Positions 36,541 to 49,261 are shown, counted from the stretch's first letter. The stretch is 64,000 bases of DNA from Halorhabdus sp. BNX81 (GCF_029229925.1 NZ_CP107254.1:930001-994000); one strand, 5' to 3'. Notes: generated by a model not told the origin, from the letters alone. Numbers and translations are program-made.

Positions 36541-36668
36541 GTCCGGCGCGCTACGCGCGCCGGTTCACCGCCGGAGCGGGACGCAGTCCCGCGACGGCGG
36601 CCTTTTTGGCCGAGCTTTTTGGAGTGAGCGGTGGACGAACGAAGTGAGTCCACCCGAACTCGAAAAAG
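36541..36668. repeat. Palindrome cluster and terminator region after cdc48
   Basis: Contains stems ccggcgcgc tac gcgcgccgg (36543-36563), gcgggac gca gtcccgc (36576-36592) and ggtggac ... gtccacc. On the minus strand the run cctttttcgag directly follows the cdc48 stop and is a likely terminator. The string ttttggccgagctttttggagtgagc (36604-36629) is one of three related copies in the window. Confidence 0.7.
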
Positions 36669-36676
36669 GTCGTCTC

Positions 36677-38905
36677 CTACTGGAAGCCGATCCGGTCGGA
36701 GCCCTGGCGCTGGCGCGAGTCGGGGCCGCCGCCCTTGAACTGGTCTTCCATCTGCTCGAAGTACTCGCGGATGTCGTCGGTAACGGTCGGCCGGACGCCT
36801 TCCAGCGCCGACCGGAAGTGAGCCATCCCGATCGAATCGGCGTCCTCGTTCTCCCGGAGAGACTGAATGGCCGCCTCGCGGGCGATACTCTCTAGGTCGC
36901 TGCCGACGTAGCCTTCGGTGATCTCGGCGAGTTCGCGCAGCGAGACGTCGGGTGAGAGCGGCGACTCGTCAGTGTGGATCCGGAGGATCTCCTCGCGGCC
37001 GTCGACATCGGGTTCGCCGATGTAAACGAGGCGGTCGAACCGACCAGAGCGGATGAGTGCGGGGTCGATCATGTCCGGGCGGTTGGTCGCGCCGATGACC
37101 ATGACGTCCTCCATGTCCTCTAAGCCGTCCATCTCGGTCAGCAACTGGTTGACGACGCGTTCGGAGACGTTCGACCCCGAGCCCTGGCCGCCACGGCCGG
37201 GGGCCAGCGAGTCGAGTTCGTCGAAGAACACGACCGTCGGCGCGACCTGGCGGGCCTTCCGGAAGGTCTGGCGGATGGCCTTCTCGCTTTCGCCGACCCA
37301 CTTGCTCAGTAGCTGTGGCCCGCGCACCGAGATGAAGTTGGCGTCGGTCTCGTTGGCGACGGCTTTGGCCATCAGCGTCTTGCCGGTCCCCGGTGGCCCA
37401 TAGAGCAACACTCCAGATGGCGGTTCGACGCCCATCCGGTGGAACTTTTCCGGGCTGGTCATCGGCCACTCGATCGACTCCTGGACCTCGTCTTTCGCCG
37501 ATTCGAGCCCGCCGACGTCGTCCCAGCTGATTTTGGGTAACTCGACGAGCACTTCCCGCATCGCCGACGGTGAGACCTCGTTGAGGGCTCCCTTGAAGTC
37601 GTCACGCTTGATGATCATCCGGTCGATAAGGCTCGGCGGGATGTCTTCCTCGTCCAGATCGATCTCGGGGAGGTACCGCCGAAGGGCCTTCATCGCGGCC
37701 TCCTTCGTCAGGCTCTCGATGTCCGCGCCGACGAACCCGTGGGTGTCCTCGGCCAGCCCCGGGAGGTCGACATCGTCTGAGAGTGGCATCCCGCGGGTGT
37801 GGATCTTGAGGATCTCCTCGCGGCCGGTTTCGTCGGGCACGCCGATCTCGATCTCGCGGTCGAAGCGACCGGGGCGCCGGAGCGCGGGATCGACCGAGTC
37901 GACACGGTTGGTCGCGGCGATGACGACGACCTGCCCCCGGGATTCCAGGCCGTCCATCATCGTCAGGAGTTGGGCGACGACGCGGCGCTCGACCTCGCCG
38001 GTGACGTCCTCGCGTTTGGGCGCGATCGAGTCGAGTTCGTCGATGAAGATGATCGACGGGGACTCCTCGGTGGCGTCCTCGAAGATCTCCCGGAGTTGCT
38101 GTTCGCTCTCCCCGTAGTACTTCGAGATGATTTCCGGGCCGGCGATCGAGAAGAAACTCGCCGAGGTCTCGTTGGCGACGGCTTTCGCCAGCAACGTCTT
38201 GCCCGTCCCGGGCGGGCCGTGCAGGAGCACGCCGCTGGGCGGTTCGATTCCCAGTTTCTTGAAGATCTGGGGGTGTTTCATCGGCAGTTCGACCATCTCG
38301 CGGACGCGCTGGATCTCGTTCTCCAGGCCGCCGATGTCCTCGTAGGTGATCCCGCCCCCGGTCTTGTCGTACCCGGAGATGGGCTCCTCCCGAAGTTCGA
38401 CGTCGGTGTCCTCGGTGATGAGGACGACGCCTTCGGGTTCGGTCTCGACGGCGATCAGCGGGATGGCCTGGCCCGGCGAGCGCATGAATGGGTGGTTCGT
38501 GCTCGACATCACGGGGACGATGTCGCGCTCGACGACCGGCCGTTTGAGGATCTGCCGTTTGACCATACCGGCCGCGTCCGAGCCGAATTGGACGCTCGCT
38601 TCCTCGGGCGGGGCAAGCACGAGCGAGTCGGCTTTCTCGGCTTCGGCCTTGCGGATCTCGACGCGCTCGCCGATACCCGCGTCGGCATTTTGCCGGGTGA
38701 AGCCGTCGATGCGGACCGTGTCGGTGTTCCAGTCCTGGCGGTCCGCCCGCCAGACCTTCGCAGCGGTGGTCTCGGCCCCTTCGATCTCGATGATGTCGCC
38801 GGGGGAGAGCTTCAGGTGCAGCAGCGTATCGGGATCGAGGCGCGCGATGCCCCGGCCCGAGTCGTTCGGGTAGGCCTTCGCGACCTCAAGTTGAACTTCG
38901 TTCAT
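36677..38905 (-). CDS. cdc48: CDC48/p97-family AAA+ ATPase
   Basis: 742 residues with the full CDC48 plan: an N domain (about 1-190, double-psi barrel [14 protein letters not shown]) and two AAA modules. Each has Walker A GPPGTGKT and Walker B FIDELDS or FFDELDS, and second-region-of-homology arginines (TNR). The C-terminus ends with an acidic/Gly tail. Archaeal CDC48 unfolds proteins, feeding the proteasome. The start MNEVQLEV at 38905 is the usual N-terminus; an ATG seven codons upstream is less likely. High GC and long, conserved. Confidence 0.96.
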   Translation of the reverse strand: MNEVQLEVAKAYPNDSGRGIARLDPDTLLHLKLSPGDIIEIEGAETTAAKVWRADRQDWNTDTVRIDGFTRQNADAGIGERVEIRKAEAEKADSLVLAPPEEASVQFGSDAAGMVKRQILKRPVVERDIVPVMSSTNHPFMRSPGQAIPLIAVETEPEGVVLITEDTDVELREEPISGYDKTGGGITYEDIGGLENEIQRVREMVELPMKHPQIFKKLGIEPPSGVLLHGPPGTGKTLLAKAVANETSASFFSIAGPEIISKYYGESEQQLREIFEDATEESPSIIFIDELDSIAPKREDVTGEVERRVVAQLLTMMDGLESRGQVVVIAATNRVDSVDPALRRPGRFDREIEIGVPDETGREEILKIHTRGMPLSDDVDLPGLAEDTHGFVGADIESLTKEAAMKALRRYLPEIDLDEEDIPPSLIDRMIIKRDDFKGALNEVSPSAMREVLVELPKISWDDVGGLESAKDEVQESIEWPMTSPEKFHRMGVEPPSGVLLYGPPGTGKTLMAKAVANETDANFISVRGPQLLSKWVGESEKAIRQTFRKARQVAPTVVFFDELDSLAPGRGGQGSGSNVSERVVNQLLTEMDGLEDMEDVMVIGATNRPDMIDPALIRSGRFDRLVYIGEPDVDGREEILRIHTDESPLSPDVSLRELAEITEGYVGSDLESIAREAAIQSLRENEDADSIGMAHFRSALEGVRPTVTDDIREYFEQMEDQFKGGGPDSRQRQGSDRIGFQ

Positions 38906-39052
38906 GATGGGGATGCAGTATGTCACAGTCAGGCATCCCGGGAGATATGCTTTTTGCTACCACCGGTTGTTCAGTCGGGAAGATAGTTGGACATGCCGAC
39001 CGGCGGACAGTCACCTCGGTCTCTATCGTGTTGTTAGCGGTTCGAGACGGCG

Positions 39053-39340
39053 TTAGTCTTCCTGCCAGTAATAGATATCCTCTTTGGGCGCCCCGCACGC
39101 TGGACATTCATCGGGGAGCTTCTCGATATCACCCATCTCGCCACAGGACCAACACCGCCACATGAGTTCAGCCTCTCCCGCAATCCCGCTGGCGAGGTGC
39201 TCACTCGACAGCGCGGCGATTCCGCCGTCTGTCGAGACATAAAAGCCATGTTCGTCGAACCCCCGTACTGTCCCGAGTCTGGTACCGGCCTCGTCGTAGA
39301 TCTCCGTCCCGAACGTGACGTCTGTCGGATCGGGCGCCAT
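39053..39340 (-). CDS. Rubredoxin-like zinc-ribbon protein with PRC-barrel-like N-terminus
   Basis: 95 residues. The N-terminal part (VTFGTEIYDEAGTRLGTVRGFDEHGFYV) resembles a small beta-barrel of the PRC kind. The C-terminal part has a rubredoxin-type metal site: CWSC and CPAC, followed by GAPKEDIYYWQED. It could carry Fe or Zn. The pattern is like the haloarchaeal rubredoxin-like DUF7130, from memory. Function unknown. Confidence 0.75.
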   Translation of the reverse strand: MAPDPTDVTFGTEIYDEAGTRLGTVRGFDEHGFYVSTDGGIAALSSEHLASGIAGEAELMWRCWSCGEMGDIEKLPDECPACGAPKEDIYYWQED

Positions 39341-39470
39341 CGTGGCTAGTCAAACGGTACCACGTCTCAAAAAGTTTTGCCTCTCTGTCAGGTCTGCCGG
39401 GAGTCACTCGGCGGACGACATTCACCAGTCGGCGAATGGACCTACTGCCGTCGATTTCCACCGTCGCACG

Positions 39471-40697
39471 TCACTGCGAAAACAGGCTCGTATGGACGGG
39501 CGCGAAGTCGCTGTCGGCCGGTTCGTCAGCGTCATCGTTGGTGTCCGTCACGGCCGACCCGGAGACGCCCTCGCCGAGGAAGTCCGCAAGCGGTGGGCCG
39601 ACGTTTTCGGGTTCGACGAGGAACGCGTCGTGGCCGTGGTCGGATTCGACGACGTGGTGGGCCGTCTTCACGTCGGCGTCTCTGAGCGATTCGGCCAGTG
39701 ACTCGGCCTGGGCGACAGTGAAGTGCCAGTCCGACGTGAAAGACATCACCAGCGCTTCTCCGTCGAAGGCCGCGAGTGCGTCGGCGTCGGATTCGAAGCC
39801 GGCGGCGAGGTCGTAGTTCTCCGTCGCCCGGGTCATCGTCAGGAAGGCGTTGGCGTCGAAGCGGCCGACGAACTTCTCGGCCTGGTAGTCGAGGTAGGAC
39901 TCGACATCACGGTAGGGGAAAAACGCGGCTGCGGGCTCCTCGGGGAAGGCCCGATGGGCCTCCCGGCCCGCTGACCGGCGGCCGAACTTCCGGTCCATCG
40001 AGGCCTTCGAGAGGTACATCACGTGGCCGATCTGGCGAGCCAATGCCATGCCGTTGGTCGGTTCTGGGTGATCGTCGCCGTAGTAGTCGCCGCCGTCCCA
40101 GGCGGGATCGCCGGTGATCGCCCGGCGCTTGATGCCGTGCAGCGCCAGCGACTGGGTATCGAGTCGTGCAGAGGTCGCGATCGGGGCGATCCGATCGACG
40201 TGGTCCGGGTGGCGCTTGGCCCATGCGAGAACGTTCATGCCGCCGACGCTGCCGCCGACGACGGCGTGGAGGTGCGGGATCCCGAGTTCGTCCAACAGGG
40301 CGCGTTGGGCCTCCGTCCAGTCGCTGACCGTCACCGGCGGGAAGTCCGTCCCGTATGGCTCGCCGGTCTCGGGGTTCGTGCTCGCGGGACCGGTCGTCCC
40401 GTAACACGAGCCGGGGACGTTCGCACAGACGACGTAGTACTCGGTGGTGTCGATGGCCTTGCCCGGGCCGACGATGTCGTCCCACCACGCGCGGGCCTGG
40501 CCGCTGGTGGCGTCGTCGGCGTCGGGATGGGAGGCGACGTGGGCAGAACCAGTCAGGGCGTGACAGATCAGCACCGCGTTGTCGCCGTCGAAGTCGCCGT
40601 AGGCCTCGTAGGCGATCTCGAGTTCGGGGATCGACTCCCCACACTCGAACTCGAATTCGCCTACCGAAACCGTCTCGTGTTCGGCGGTGACCGTCAT
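39471..40697 (-). CDS. metX: Homoserine O-acetyltransferase
   Basis: 408 residues, alpha/beta-hydrolase fold. It acetylates homoserine, activating it for sulfhydrylation. The nucleophile is S150 in [10 protein letters not shown]; other family blocks are [26 protein letters not shown] and the C-terminal SDHGHDAFL catalytic His. The start overlaps the stop of metY by 4 bp, giving a coupled metY-metX operon for direct sulfhydrylation. The C-terminal acidic tail is typical of haloarchaea. Confidence 0.94.
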   Translation of the reverse strand: MTVTAEHETVSVGEFEFECGESIPELEIAYEAYGDFDGDNAVLICHALTGSAHVASHPDADDATSGQARAWWDDIVGPGKAIDTTEYYVVCANVPGSCYGTTGPASTNPETGEPYGTDFPPVTVSDWTEAQRALLDELGIPHLHAVVGGSVGGMNVLAWAKRHPDHVDRIAPIATSARLDTQSLALHGIKRRAITGDPAWDGGDYYGDDHPEPTNGMALARQIGHVMYLSKASMDRKFGRRSAGREAHRAFPEEPAAAFFPYRDVESYLDYQAEKFVGRFDANAFLTMTRATENYDLAAGFESDADALAAFDGEALVMSFTSDWHFTVAQAESLAESLRDADVKTAHHVVESDHGHDAFLVEPENVGPPLADFLGEGVSGSAVTDTNDDADEPADSDFAPVHTSLFSQ

Positions 40698-41989
40698 GTA
40701 GCTGTCTCGATTCCCTCTTTGAGGTCCCCAATGATGTCTCTGACGTCTTCGATCCCGACCGACAGCCGGACCATGTCCGGCGCGACGCCGCTGGCCCGCT
40801 GTTCTTCCGGTGAGAGCTTCGCGTGTGTCGTCGAGGCGGGATGGATGACCAGTGTCTTGGCGTCGCCGACGTTCGCGAGGAACTGTGCGAGGTCGGTCTC
40901 CTCACAGAGTCGCTGACCGGCTTCGTAGCCGCCCGAGAGGCCGAACGTGACCATGCCGCCGTATCCACCCTGCAGATACTCGCTGGCTTGCTCGTGGGTC
41001 TCGTGGGCTTCGAGGCCCGGATACGATACCCATTCGACATCGGGATGGTCGGTGAGGAATTCCGCGACGCGGGTGGCGTTCTCGCAGTGCCGTTCCATGC
41101 GCACGGCAAGGGTTTCGGCTCCCTGCAGCGTCGTCCAGGCGTCGAAGGGCTTCTGGCCGTCGCCGACGTTTCGGACGGCCCGCTGGCGAGTTGCGACCGC
41201 GAACGCTCGCTTGCCGAAGCGATCGACGAAGCTCTCCCCGTCCAGTGTGCTGGCGCTGTCCCCCAGCGCGGGATACGTTTCGGGATGGTCCGCCCAGGGG
41301 AAGCTTCCGCCGTCGATCACCACGCCGCCGACGGTCGTCCCGGAGCCGTGGATCCACTTCGTCGTCGACTCCCAGACGACGTCAGCGCCGTGGTCGATCG
41401 GATTGCAGAGATACGGCGTCGCGAAGGTGTTGTCGACGACCAGCGGCGCGCCGTTATCGTGGGCGATCTCGGCGATCCGCTCGATGTCCGGCGTCACGAG
41501 CGAGGGGTTGCCGATGGTTTCGAGGTGGACGTAGGCCGTCCCGTCGTCGATGGTTTCGGCGTAGGCGTCGTAGTCAAGGGTGTCGACGAAGCGCGCTTCG
41601 ATCCCCCGCTCGCGGGCGGTCGTCGTCAGATAGGAGTGGGTCCCGCCGTAAATCGAGGACGCAGAGACGATGTTCTCGCCCGCGCTCGCGAGGACGGTCG
41701 TCGTCGCATCGAGAGCGGCCATTCCCGACGCGGTCCCAACGGCGTCGACGCCATCTTCCAGTGATGCGAGGCGGCGTTCGAGGGTCCGGACCGTCGGGTT
41801 GTCGAAGCGGCTGTAGATGTTGCCCTCGGCCTCCAGTGCGTAGAGATCCGCTGCGCGATCGGCGTCGTCGAAGGCATAGGAGGTCGTCTGGTATATCGGC
41901 GGTGCGACTGCGCCGGTCTCGGGATCGGGTGTCTGGCCGGCGTGCAGACACCGCGTCCCGAAGCGTCGTGGGGGGTCCTGTCCGTTCAT
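40694..41989 (-). CDS. metY: O-acetylhomoserine sulfhydrylase (Cys/Met metabolism PLP enzyme)
   Basis: 431 residues. The PLP lysine lies in [11 protein letters not shown] and the family blocks [27 protein letters not shown] and [10 protein letters not shown] are present. It makes homocysteine from O-acetylhomoserine and sulfide. First gene of the metY-metX pair, the order and 4-bp overlap supporting a joint role. It is divergent from the aminotransferase gene; the 190-bp spacer has an AT-rich block (cgtataactaagagttacgg) suited to promoters. Confidence 0.93.
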   Translation of the reverse strand: MNGQDPPRRFGTRCLHAGQTPDPETGAVAPPIYQTTSYAFDDADRAADLYALEAEGNIYSRFDNPTVRTLERRLASLEDGVDAVGTASGMAALDATTTVLASAGENIVSASSIYGGTHSYLTTTARERGIEARFVDTLDYDAYAETIDDGTAYVHLETIGNPSLVTPDIERIAEIAHDNGAPLVVDNTFATPYLCNPIDHGADVVWESTTKWIHGSGTTVGGVVIDGGSFPWADHPETYPALGDSASTLDGESFVDRFGKRAFAVATRQRAVRNVGDGQKPFDAWTTLQGAETLAVRMERHCENATRVAEFLTDHPDVEWVSYPGLEAHETHEQASEYLQGGYGGMVTFGLSGGYEAGQRLCEETDLAQFLANVGDAKTLVIHPASTTHAKLSPEEQRASGVAPDMVRLSVGIEDVRDIIGDLKEGIETAT

Positions 41990-42182
41990 GTTTCGTATGC
42001 ATATACCTCTGGCTTCGTATAACTAAGAGTTACGGCAAATTTGGGGCGGGTGTCGCTTTCACCCGGTGGCTCATCTCGGATCATCAGGGGCCGATCAGCG
42101 ACGCGCTTGGACTGGTTGCAGCGTCGTATCAAAAATACCATGCCGCCCGACTCCGAGAAACGAGATACGAACGGTGGTATCC

Positions 42183-43295
42183 GTGACCGAAAAACGCGAA
42201 TATACCGACGACTATCCCGAAAAGACGCTGTACATCCCCGGTCCGACCGAAGTCCGCGAAGACGTCATCGCGGAGATGGCCCAGCCGATGTTCGGCCATC
42301 GGATGGACCGGATGACCGACCTCTACACCACGATCGTCGAGGACACGAAGGAGTTCCTCGACACTGACAACGAGGTCATCATTTTGACGGGGTCGGGGAC
42401 GGAGTTCTGGGAGGCGTCGACGCTGAACCTCGTCGACGAGAAGATTCTCGTGCCGACCTGCGGGAGCTTCAGCGAGCGCCACGCCAACGTCGCCGAGCGC
42501 CTGGGCAAGGACGTTGACCGCCTCGAATACGACTGGGGTGAGGCCATCAAACCCGAGGACGTTCGGGAAGCCATCGAGGCTAGTGATAACGAATACGACG
42601 TGGTCGCAAGCGTCATGAACGAGTCCTCGACGGGCGTCCGCAACCCAATCGAGGAGATCGGCGATGTCGTCGCTGAATACGAGGACACCTACTTCGTCGT
42701 CGACGCAGTGAGCGCACTGGGCGGCGATTACGTCGACATCGACGAACACAACATCGACGTGATTTTCACCTCGACCCAGAAGGCCTTCGCGATGCCGCCG
42801 GGGCTGGCGATCTGTGTCGTCAGCGACGAGGCTTACGAGCGCGAAGTCGAGAAGGATTCCGCGTCGTGGTACGGCGGCTTCCAGCGTTGTCTGGACTACT
42901 ACGACCGGAAGGGCCAGACCCACTCGACGCCGGCCATCCCGATCATGCTGGCCTACCGCAAGCAGATGAAACACATGCTCGAAGAGGGCCACCATGCGCG
43001 TGACCAGCGCCACCGCGAGATGACCGAGTACGTCCACGACTGGGCGCGCGAGCACTTCGATCTGTTCGCCGAGGAAGGCTATCGCTCCCGGACGGTTTCG
43101 TGCATCGAGAACACCCAGGGCATCGACGTGGCTGGGACCATCGAGGAAGTCTCGGCGGAGTACGACATGGTCTTCTCGAACGGGTATGGCTCGCAACTCG
43201 GCGAGACGACCTTCCGGATCGGCCATATGGGCGAACACGACGTCGAGAGCATCAAAGCGCTGACCGACGCGATCGAGGACGTCGCCGATCTCTGA
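42183..43295 (+). CDS. Class V aminotransferase (alanine-glyoxylate / serine-pyruvate type)
   Basis: About 370 residues. Typical motifs are YIPGPTEVREDV, GHRMDRM, LTGSGTEFWEAS, VDAVSALGGDYVDID and the PLP lysine in TSTQKAFAMPPGLA. The family moves amino groups between alanine or serine and glyoxylate or pyruvate. The start is a judgement: a GTG at 42183 (VTEKREYTDDYPEKT) gives a normal N-terminus, GTG at 42174 is close, and an in-frame ATG at 42066 would add unrelated sequence. Confidence 0.88.
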   Translation: MTEKREYTDDYPEKTLYIPGPTEVREDVIAEMAQPMFGHRMDRMTDLYTTIVEDTKEFLDTDNEVIILTGSGTEFWEASTLNLVDEKILVPTCGSFSERHANVAERLGKDVDRLEYDWGEAIKPEDVREAIEASDNEYDVVASVMNESSTGVRNPIEEIGDVVAEYEDTYFVVDAVSALGGDYVDIDEHNIDVIFTSTQKAFAMPPGLAICVVSDEAYEREVEKDSASWYGGFQRCLDYYDRKGQTHSTPAIPIMLAYRKQMKHMLEEGHHARDQRHREMTEYVHDWAREHFDLFAEEGYRSRTVSCIENTQGIDVAGTIEEVSAEYDMVFSNGYGSQLGETTFRIGHMGEHDVESIKALTDAIEDVADL

Positions 43296-43422
43296 GGGCG
43301 GTCTCCGCGATCCGAACACCCGACGGGCATCCAACACGGGTCTATTAAGGCGCAACTGGCGTTACCGGAGATTGGGAACCGATCGACCTGTTATGCCTGC
43401 CTGCGTGTAACGCTGGGAGTGT

Positions 43423-44487
43423 ATGGACGCAGCCAGATATCACGGTCGAGAAGATATTCGCGTCGAAGATGTCGAACCGGAGTCGGTCGGCCCCGACCAG
43501 GTCCGAATAGACATCGAAGCGTGTGGCATCTGTGGGTCGGACCTCCACGAATACACTGCCGGTCCGATCTTCATCCCGGGGGACGCCCCCCATCCGGTCT
43601 CGGGGGCCCAGGCACCGCTCACAATGGGCCACGAGTTCAGCGGGACAGTCTCGGAGGTCGGCGCTGACGTCACCGACTTCTCGGAAGGAGACGCCGTCAC
43701 GGCCAATCCGATCATCTACTGTGGCACGTGTTCACGGTGTGAGGCCGGGGAGTACCACCGCTGTGAATCGCTCGGGTTCACCGGACTGGCATCGAACGGC
43801 GGATTCGCCGAGAACGTCGTCGTCGACGCCGAACAGGTCGTTGCGCTCGGTGACGTCCCGGTCGAACACGGCGCACTCGTCGAACCGCTGACGGTGGCAC
43901 TCCACGCGGCCCGCGTTGCCGACGTTTCGGCTGGCGATTCGGTCGCGGTCTTCGGGAGCGGCCCGATCGGCCTCTGTCAGATTCAGGCGCTGCGGGCGGC
44001 CGGTGCCGATCCCATCATCGTCTCGGAACCGCGTGACGAGCGACGGGCGCGCGCCGATGCGTCCGGGGCGGACGTACTGATCGACCCGACCGAGGATGAC
44101 GCTCTCGATGTCATCCGGGCAGAAACCGGTGAGGGTGTCGACATCGCCTTCGACGTCGCCGGCGTCGAGGCGACGTACAACCAGGCGATCAACAGCACCC
44201 GGCCCGGTGGGCGCGTCGCGGAGGTCAGCATCTTCGAGGAACCCCTCGAAACCCAGCCGAACGACCTCGTCATTCCCGAACGCTCGATCGTTGGCTCGAT
44301 CGCCTACCAGGGCGGCCCCCGATCCGGCGAGGAGTTCGGCATGGTCATCGACATGCTCGAGGACGGCCGACTCGACCCCGAACCGCTCATCACCGACCGG
44401 ATCGGCCTCGAGGACATCGTCGAGGACGGATTCGAACAGTTACTCGATCCGGAGAGCGATCAAGTGAAGATTCTCGTGAAACCGTAG
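43423..44487 (+). CDS. Zinc-dependent medium-chain alcohol dehydrogenase, butanediol/polyol type
   Basis: 354 residues. Catalytic zinc ligands are in CGICGSDLHEY and GHEFSG; the structural zinc loop is CGTCSRCEAGEYHRC. The Rossmann motif is VFGSGPIGLCQIQA. Insert IFIPGDAPHPVSG is typical of 2,3-butanediol dehydrogenase-like enzymes. The exact alcohol is not readable; a fermentation or polyol role is plausible in a saccharolytic host. Confidence 0.88.
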   Translation: MDAARYHGREDIRVEDVEPESVGPDQVRIDIEACGICGSDLHEYTAGPIFIPGDAPHPVSGAQAPLTMGHEFSGTVSEVGADVTDFSEGDAVTANPIIYCGTCSRCEAGEYHRCESLGFTGLASNGGFAENVVVDAEQVVALGDVPVEHGALVEPLTVALHAARVADVSAGDSVAVFGSGPIGLCQIQALRAAGADPIIVSEPRDERRARADASGADVLIDPTEDDALDVIRAETGEGVDIAFDVAGVEATYNQAINSTRPGGRVAEVSIFEEPLETQPNDLVIPERSIVGSIAYQGGPRSGEEFGMVIDMLEDGRLDPEPLITDRIGLEDIVEDGFEQLLDPESDQVKILVKP

Positions 44488-44502
44488 CCCGCTGTTCGAT
44501 CT

Positions 44503-44714
44503 CGTCGGACTACTCGACGATGTGAAGCCGAGCGTGTCCGTGAGCGGGCGGAGAAGTTTCGCGAGAACGTCGACGAACGAGTAGGCGGGGTCGACCAGTG
44601 ATACTCGATTCGTGTTTCCTGATCGCCGCGATCGCGCTGGCCCGGGACGAACCTGTCGTGACGCCCAATGCCGAGGAGTTCGCCCGGACGCCGGTTCGGG
44701 TGAGTTCGTACTGA
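44503..44714 (+). pseudogene. Remnant of a VapBC-like toxin-antitoxin locus
   Basis: Plus-strand codons 44542-44600 read ERAEKFRENVDERVGGVDQ and stop, like the end of a small antitoxin. The overlapping GTG at 44598 opens VILDSCFLIAAIALARDE followed by PVVTPNAEEF and stop, which looks like the first strand of a PIN-domain toxin joined directly to its C-terminal part. The middle of about 80 residues, with most catalytic acids, is missing. This fits internal deletion between the two similar FLI segments. Moderate confidence: it is inferred from short fragments. Confidence 0.5.
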
Positions 44715-44744
44715 ACGCGCTGGAACGCTACTGCACACACGCCA

Positions 44745-44838
44745 TTTGAGTTAGCTCCCGTTGCTTCGACTGATTCGTCATATCTGTTGTGGTCTCTCCC
44801 TTCTCTAAATCCAAATATAGGGAAGATATTTGAGTTAA
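44745..44838 (+). promoter_or_regulatory. Promoter of fic with two tttgagtta boxes
   Basis: Direct repeats tttgagttag (44745-44754) and tttgagttaa (44829-44838) lie 84 bp apart. The second is just downstream of the TATA-like aaatatag, near the expected transcription start, where a repressor would block transcription. A third copy lies just after the fic stop. Confidence 0.5.
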
Positions 44839-44863
44839 GGGAACAATTGCCTTCCTGATTCCA

Positions 44864-46018
44864 ATGGCCAGAGACGGACTTCCAGATGAGGCACCGGGGA
44901 AATACGTCCCGTTCGGACAGCGGTCGTACTACCTCCCGGACGAACTGCCGCCAGCGGATGGGATCGAATTCAGTTCCGGGTTTCAGGAGACGCTTCAGGA
45001 TGCGATCTACCAACTGGGTCGTCTGGAGGGGATCAGTGAACAAACGGACGCGAGCCCGATCGTCTATACGTCACTCGTGCGACGCGAGGCCGTCGAATCG
45101 GTCCTCATTGAGGGGGCAGATATCGAACTCGAGGACCTCTTTCGGCCCGAAGACATCGACCACGGCGAGACGACCAAAGACATCCGTGAGGGGATCAACT
45201 ACGAGACGGCCGTTCGAGAGGGAGCCACTCGCGTCTCCGAGACCGGAGAGATCACGGTCGACTTGCTCCACGACCTGCACGGGACGCTCATGGCGGGTGT
45301 CCGTGACGAGGGGGATGGCGCGGGTGCATTCCGGACGGCACCGGTCCACATCCCCCCGCCCGAGCCACACCTGACGCCGTTCGTGCCACCCGCCGCCACG
45401 AAGGTCCCCAGTCTCGTCGACAACCTCGTGGCGTACATCCAGGACGGTGGTGCCTATCACGACCTCGTCGACCTGGGCCTCGTTCACTACCAGTTCGAGA
45501 CGATCCACCCGTACGGCGACGGGAACGGCCGCCTGGGTCGATTGTTGATCACGCTCCAGCTCATCAAGCAGGGCTATCTGAGCGATCCGTACCTCTCCCC
45601 GAGCGCGTACTTCAACGAGCACAAGATCGAGTACGTCAATCGAATGCGAGCGGTAAGCGAGGAAGGTGCCTGGGAGCCGTGGCTCCAGTTCTTCGTCGAC
45701 GGCATCCGACAGCAGGCGGCCGACGCAGTCACGCGAACGGACGAATTGCGCGACCTCCGACGGGAGTACGAGGTCCGCTATGGCCACGAGAAGACTGCCA
45801 GGGATCGGCTGGCGATGCGACTCTTCCAGTATCCATACGTCACGACAAAGGAGGTCCAGAAGCTGCTCGATGTGTCCCACCAGACCGCCCGGAATGCGAT
45901 CACGGCCCTGGAGGACGAGGATGTACTCCAGGAGACCACCGGGAAAGAGCGCTACCAGGAATTCAAAGCAGTGGACATTTTCGACATTCTAACTCGGTCG
46001 TTCGATGGATCGGCGTGA
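44864..46018 (+). CDS. fic: Fic-domain AMP-transferase with N-terminal inhibitory helix and C-terminal winged HTH
   Basis: 384 residues. The Fic catalytic motif HPYGDGNGRLGR is at about residue 216. An N-terminal inhibitory motif SVLIEG (S79, E83, G84) fits class II Fic proteins, in which the Glu blocks ATP. The last 60 residues look like a winged helix-turn-helix (VTTKEVQKLLDVSHQTARNAITALEDEDVLQE). Such proteins AMPylate targets; the HTH suggests it may bind its own promoter. It is a solo gene beside a decayed toxin-antitoxin locus, suggesting a stress or defence-type module. Start at ATG 44864 follows a purine-rich leader. Confidence 0.93.
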   Translation: MARDGLPDEAPGKYVPFGQRSYYLPDELPPADGIEFSSGFQETLQDAIYQLGRLEGISEQTDASPIVYTSLVRREAVESVLIEGADIELEDLFRPEDIDHGETTKDIREGINYETAVREGATRVSETGEITVDLLHDLHGTLMAGVRDEGDGAGAFRTAPVHIPPPEPHLTPFVPPAATKVPSLVDNLVAYIQDGGAYHDLVDLGLVHYQFETIHPYGDGNGRLGRLLITLQLIKQGYLSDPYLSPSAYFNEHKIEYVNRMRAVSEEGAWEPWLQFFVDGIRQQAADAVTRTDELRDLRREYEVRYGHEKTARDRLAMRLFQYPYVTTKEVQKLLDVSHQTARNAITALEDEDVLQETTGKERYQEFKAVDIFDILTRSFDGSA

Positions 46019-46025
46019 ATCTCGA

Positions 46026-46035
46026 TTTGAGTTAG
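46026..46035 (+). promoter_or_regulatory. Third tttgagttag box, immediately after fic
   Basis: The 10-mer tttgagttag lies 8 bp after the fic stop, same orientation as the two copies upstream. One more chance match occurs inside a hydrogenase protease codon run at 30823, so the significance rests on the clustering around fic. Confidence 0.4.
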
Positions 46036-46147
46036 ATTCGATGGTACTGACAATAACATATAAAACTACTGAATGAGTGGACACGTAACTAAATTTTTCC
46101 AAGATAATTTTGAGTCAATACAGGTGTACGGTACGCAATTCAAATGA

Positions 46148-48376
<2,229 letters not shown>

Positions 48377-48470
48377 GCGGGCGGAAATTCCACGGAGACA
48401 GCCTCACTGCCGCACGACGCACTTTGTCGCATCCCTCGGCCATATGTCCGTCCAGTCCCAATGGTACATA

Positions 48471-49223
48471 ATGAGTCTCGAATCGACGGGCACGCTGTAT
48501 AAAGCGCCACGTACGGACGTTTCCCAGAACCAGGGGAAGTTTCGCACCCATTTCAATTTCCCCGGGAGGAACCTTCCCGATCACGACGACCACGGGTACG
48601 GCCCGCTCGCGACTGTCGTCGAGTCGTTCATGGACCCGGACACACTCATTTCGATGCACCAGCACCGCAACGAGGAGATCATCTCATGGGTCCCTGCGGG
48701 CGTGATGCGTCACGACGACGGCGAGGGGAACAAGCTCGTGACCGATCCCGAGCACATGATGGTAATGAACGCCGGCAGCGGCTTCTGGCACGAAGAGCGC
48801 ACGCTCGCCGACGACCCGCCGCTGCGGATGCTCCAGATCTTCGTCCGCCCGCACAGCCTCGACCTCGAACCGGACATCCAGCACGAGCCCATCCCCGAGC
48901 CCGTCGACAACGAGTGGCGCCATCTCTTCGGCCCCGAAGGGTCCGAGGCGCCGCTTTCCGTGCGCAACGACGTCCACTTCTACGACGTTCACCTCGAAGA
49001 GGGTGCCAGTGTCGATCTGCCGACCGAGTCAGGCTGGGACACGTACTTCTACGTCTTCGACGGGGCGGTCACCACTGGGGATACACACTTCGGAAAGACG
49101 GAGAGCGGACTGCTCGTTGAGGACACCGCGACGACGGTCACGGCCGGGACTGAGACGCTGCTCGTCGCGTTCACCATCGATCCCGACGCGCCGGTCACCC
49201 GGCAGGGGACGATCGGCCGCTGA
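48471..49223 (+). CDS. Pirin-family bicupin protein
   Basis: 250 residues. The N-terminal cupin has the pirin metal motif (FMDPDTLISMHQHRNEEIISWV, MRHDDGEGN, NAGSGFWHEE) with His/Glu ligands, and the C-terminal cupin follows. Some pirins are quercetinases, others transcriptional co-factors. The start MSLESTGTLY at 48471 is preferred; an ATG at 48444 would add nine residues. It lies downstream of ligA with a 94-bp gap. Confidence 0.87.
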   Translation: MSLESTGTLYKAPRTDVSQNQGKFRTHFNFPGRNLPDHDDHGYGPLATVVESFMDPDTLISMHQHRNEEIISWVPAGVMRHDDGEGNKLVTDPEHMMVMNAGSGFWHEERTLADDPPLRMLQIFVRPHSLDLEPDIQHEPIPEPVDNEWRHLFGPEGSEAPLSVRNDVHFYDVHLEEGASVDLPTESGWDTYFYVFDGAVTTGDTHFGKTESGLLVEDTATTVTAGTETLLVAFTIDPDAPVTRQGTIGR

Positions 49224-49261
49224 GCGGCCGATCGGTCCCGATCCGTCCCGTCGCGATGGCC

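Larger units (their letters stand above)
44488..44863. other. 376-bp spacer between alcohol dehydrogenase and fic
   Basis: Holds the decayed VapBC-like remnant (about 44503-44714), then an AT-rich promoter region for fic with TATA-like aaatatag (44813-44820) and two copies of tttgagtta (44745 and 44829). No intact gene is seen. Confidence 0.6.

Noticed and set aside
44510-45043. Minus-strand open frame over the fic promoter
   Set aside because: It covers the fic 5' end and the AT-rich promoter, has no domain match, and conflicts with the stronger plus-strand Fic call.
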